Of a DNA stretch of 64,000 bases, positions 61,624-64,000 are shown piece after piece. The stretch covers positions 13,581,375-13,645,374 of the forward strand of contig CAIIXF020000005.1 in the NCBI GenBank assembly GCA_903813345.2, written 5' to 3'. The notes beneath the pieces are model-generated. The model ran no database searches. It was not told the DNA's origin and saw nothing but the letters and a program-made list of their open reading frames with translations. Source of the stretch: Owenia fusiformis. Taxonomy: Eukaryota; Annelida; Polychaeta; Sabellida; Oweniidae. Made by a program: the position numbers and the translations under genes. Position 1 is the stretch's first letter, and each line of letters starts with the position of its first letter.

Positions 61624-62307
61624 TGGCCTAGTCACATAGCCCGGCCGATGTCCGGCATCGGTAGAGCTCGGTGGATTTTTTTGGTGCCACCGAGCTCTCC
61701 TCATCGGAAGCAGAGCTCGGTGACATGAACGGACTCCGTCTGGACATCTTCAGGCGACCGACCGAACACCGGCCGGTGACCATACGGAGTCTGTCTCAAA
61801 ATGGTAGTTTTTTTCTGCCGATGTGGCAGCAACTACCGGCCGGAGGTCGGCCGGACATCGGAAGGAATACGGCCGGTACCCGAGCAGGTAACAGGACACC
61901 GTGCGATCGCCGGCCGGGTTGTTAACGGGCTTTGAACAGTGACCGGCCGATGCTCTGTCCCACATCGGCCGGAGCTCGGTCGGAGCTCGGCCGCTGTCCG
62001 TTAAAAAACCTCGTCCTCTGGTTGTCTCAGATGCACGGAACACCGGCCGATACTCGGCCGTGCACCGGCCGACGTATTTTCCGATGTGGTTACGATGGGG
62101 CTGCTATGACATGATGAGGGAGCTCGGTGAGAGCCCGGTGAAATTTAACTCCGAAGTTAAAATTTCACCGAGCTACCACCGATGCGGTTTTAAGCAACAA
62201 ACGCCACGGATGTCCGGCCGGTGTCCGGCCGGTGTTCGGCCGATTTCGGTGAAAATTGCATCGCTGGCTCATCGTAACCTCATCGGCCGGGCTATGTGAC
62301 TAGGCCA
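61624..62307. mobile_element. GC-rich Harbinger-like element built from iterated motifs
   Basis: The perfect 27-bp terminal inverted repeats begin TGGCCTAGTCACATAGCC. TTA flanks both ends (61,621-61,623 and 62,308-62,310), the PIF/Harbinger signature. The interior is much richer in G and C than the surroundings and is made largely of 'ccggccgatg', 'caccggccg' and 'gagctcggtg' motifs in both orientations. Two larger inverted blocks with 'accgagct' are seen near each end. No transposase is encoded. The open frames (61,671-62,299, both strands) are motif by-products. Confidence 0.88.
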
Positions 62308-62315
62308 TTACCCTG

Positions 62316-62400
62316 TACCCTGCGCGCAGAGTCTAGTTATAAACTATTGAAGACGAAGCTCTCTTTTAAGAAGTTAAGTCGAACGAATGCAAAAGTTAAG
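62316..62400 (+). repeat. Dispersed repeat R1, copy 2
   Basis: Reverse-complement partner of 36,534-36,622, sharing TACCCTGCGCGCAGAGTCTA and the CTCTTTTAAGAAG block. It starts eight bases beyond the Harbinger-like element. Confidence 0.7.
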
Positions 62401-62745
62401 TTCTTCTTTGCCCATCTAATAAATTGATGCTCTTTTGAAGACTGAAACGTGAACTAGATGAACATGCTTGTTTGGTCTAATCAAACAATAACACTGATTG
62501 GTTACACGACACCCTTAATCTACATCATCAAACGGAATTCTGTGAAATGTTTGCAGTTCAATTGGATTTCTGAAATATAATATTTTCAGCATTTCCTTAT
62601 GAAATAAAATGTAAATAATACCATATCAGAAAAAGTGTAATATGGGTAATCAAAACGGGGGTATTAAAAAAGCCTAACACATGGTGTTTCCTTAAAGGAA
62701 GTAGATATATAGAAAAATATTTTAACAGTTCATGATTTTATTTAA

Positions 62746-63318
62746 AGGCCCTATATAAAATTTTGAAAAAAATTGGGGAAAAAAGTCATCAAATATTATA
62801 CTATAAAGTGCAAAACACATTATCTTTATAGCACCATTACGAACAAAGGACAAGTTATTTCAATAATAAAATTTCATATTGAATGTGCCACTTAAATGTT
62901 TTAGCATTTTAAAAATTGTTGCAATCTCTTCTAAATATGACAAACTTTCAAAATAATCCAATGTTGATAGTCTAACTAGATTGAAAATAGAAATATATCA
63001 TGTTTTAAACATTACTGTACCGTTGGTTTCTATTAGAACTAAAATTTCATAATGTGTTTTCTCTGAACCACTCTTATTCATGTATAACTTTTTTCTCGCT
63101 TATTTATAGACCAATTTTCTTACTTTTCGACAAAAGACACTTGAGAACGAATGGTAAATGTGAATTATCGCTAGTTTTGTATAAATTCACAAACTTTCGA
63201 AAAAGTGCTTCAAAGACGACCACTGTTTGAAATTTAAAAAGCTACACATATCACATTTTGATAACAATGGGTAAGGCTACAAAATAAGCCAAAGTGGTTT
63301 AAACTTTATATGGGGCCT
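62746..63318. mobile_element. TTAA-flanked MITE (piggyBac- or Kolobok-like site)
   Basis: The termini are AGGCCCTATATAAAATTTT and, reverse-complemented, AGGCCCCATATAAAGTTT. TTAA is present at both edges (62,742-62,745 and 63,319-63,322). The 573-bp interior is AT-rich with no coding capacity. A TTAA site with AGG ends fits Kolobok or piggyBac derivatives; the superfamily is inferred. Confidence 0.72.
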
Positions 63319-63324
63319 TTAAAG

Positions 63325-64000
63325 GAAATTCCTCGATTGTCGAGGCTATCGGGTTATAGTTTAGAAATAGGAGACGCATTTATTCTTATTTCAATGAACT
63401 TAATATCGCCATTTCTCAATCCTAATCTTCAGTTACCTCATCATAACTATACAGACTAGAGTCACGGGTCCTTTGTCCGATCCCTTTCGTTATGTTGAAA
63501 TTAATCATATCATATTTGTACTCTATGATGAATATAATGTAAACATACCATATGGTAGACGTATAGAATATCCCTTATAAAAACAATATCTCAGGTCTTT
63601 TTTCAGAAAAGGAATTTATAATTTGCATGATTTAAGAAGATAACTTCCTTTTACACTCATTATATTTTCATAAATAAATGAAATGAAATCACTCACTATC
63701 CATTTGCTTCCTTTACGGCAATGATCTGACAAAAACTTTGACAGTTAACAGGGCAACGACCACAAATAGGATGAAATACGTCCTACCAGCAGATATCAAT
63801 AAACCATCATATGCAATAGGGGATACGATCAAGACCACTTAGGTCAAAAAGCGAGATCAATCATTTTGAGGAATAAGCTCATTGTGCTATTCCACTCAAT
63901 TCTTAGGTGTTCGGATGCTCATTAAAATATCATTTCTGCGATTATTTCGCTAGAACACAATTTTTATCCGATTGATCTTGCGATTAATGAGGAATCCTCG
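63325..64000. other. Right-edge AT-rich DNA, nothing recognised
   Basis: No open frame, RNA gene or repeat that I can support is present up to the window edge. Confidence 0.45.

Noticed and set aside
61671-62299. GC-rich open frames on both strands
   Set aside because: They fall wholly inside the motif-built Harbinger-like element. Their openness follows from GC content and motif repetition.

Overview
The window is animal nuclear DNA. It has split genes with GT-AG introns, AT-rich non-coding DNA, a tRNA-derived SINE, many short inverted-repeat DNA transposons and several minisatellites. Gene density is very low. The only confidently recognised gene is an alpha-1-adrenergic-type amine GPCR. 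This receptor class is known from deuterostomes and from some protostomes such as annelids, so together with the repeat types a marine invertebrate bilaterian (for example a hemichordate, cephalochordate or lophotrochozoan) fits best. I cannot name the species from sequence alone.

Layout. 1-11 kb: repeats (a minisatellite at the left edge, a SINE at about 0.96-1.33 kb, a 691-bp foldback element at 5.2-5.9 kb) and featureless AT-rich DNA. 11.28-11.64 kb (+): the last coding exon of a single-pass membrane protein of unknown identity. 14.6-19 kb: hairpin elements and MITEs. 20.26-35.18 kb (-): the receptor gene, made of a long 5' coding exon (TM1 to TM6), a 12,962-bp intron full of repeats, and a 3' coding exon (TM7 and a long tail). 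The splice sites join in frame to give a 641-residue protein. A 5'UTR splice acceptor and a 7-codon uORF lie just before the ATG.

35.5-41.7 kb: five transposon-derived elements and no recognisable gene. 42.1-59.7 kb: a diverged tandem duplication with a period of about 8.8 kb. The right copy has gained a 52-bp satellite array, which itself carries two mariner-type elements with about 207-bp inverted repeats and broken transposase fragments. 60.0 kb: a weak candidate cysteine-rich exon. 61.6-62.3 kb: a Harbinger-like element built from iterated GC-rich motifs. 62.7-63.3 kb: a TTAA-flanked element.

The receptor would couple extracellular catecholamine (or a related amine) to G-protein signalling at the plasma membrane. 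No other gene in the window can be linked to it. The most interesting material is the mobile-element content. Three inverted-repeat elements share a terminal core but carry unrelated iterated interiors. Three elements in two CAG-terminal families have clean 5-bp target-site duplications. Mariner elements sit twice inside one satellite. One block of the tandem duplication is much better conserved than its surroundings.
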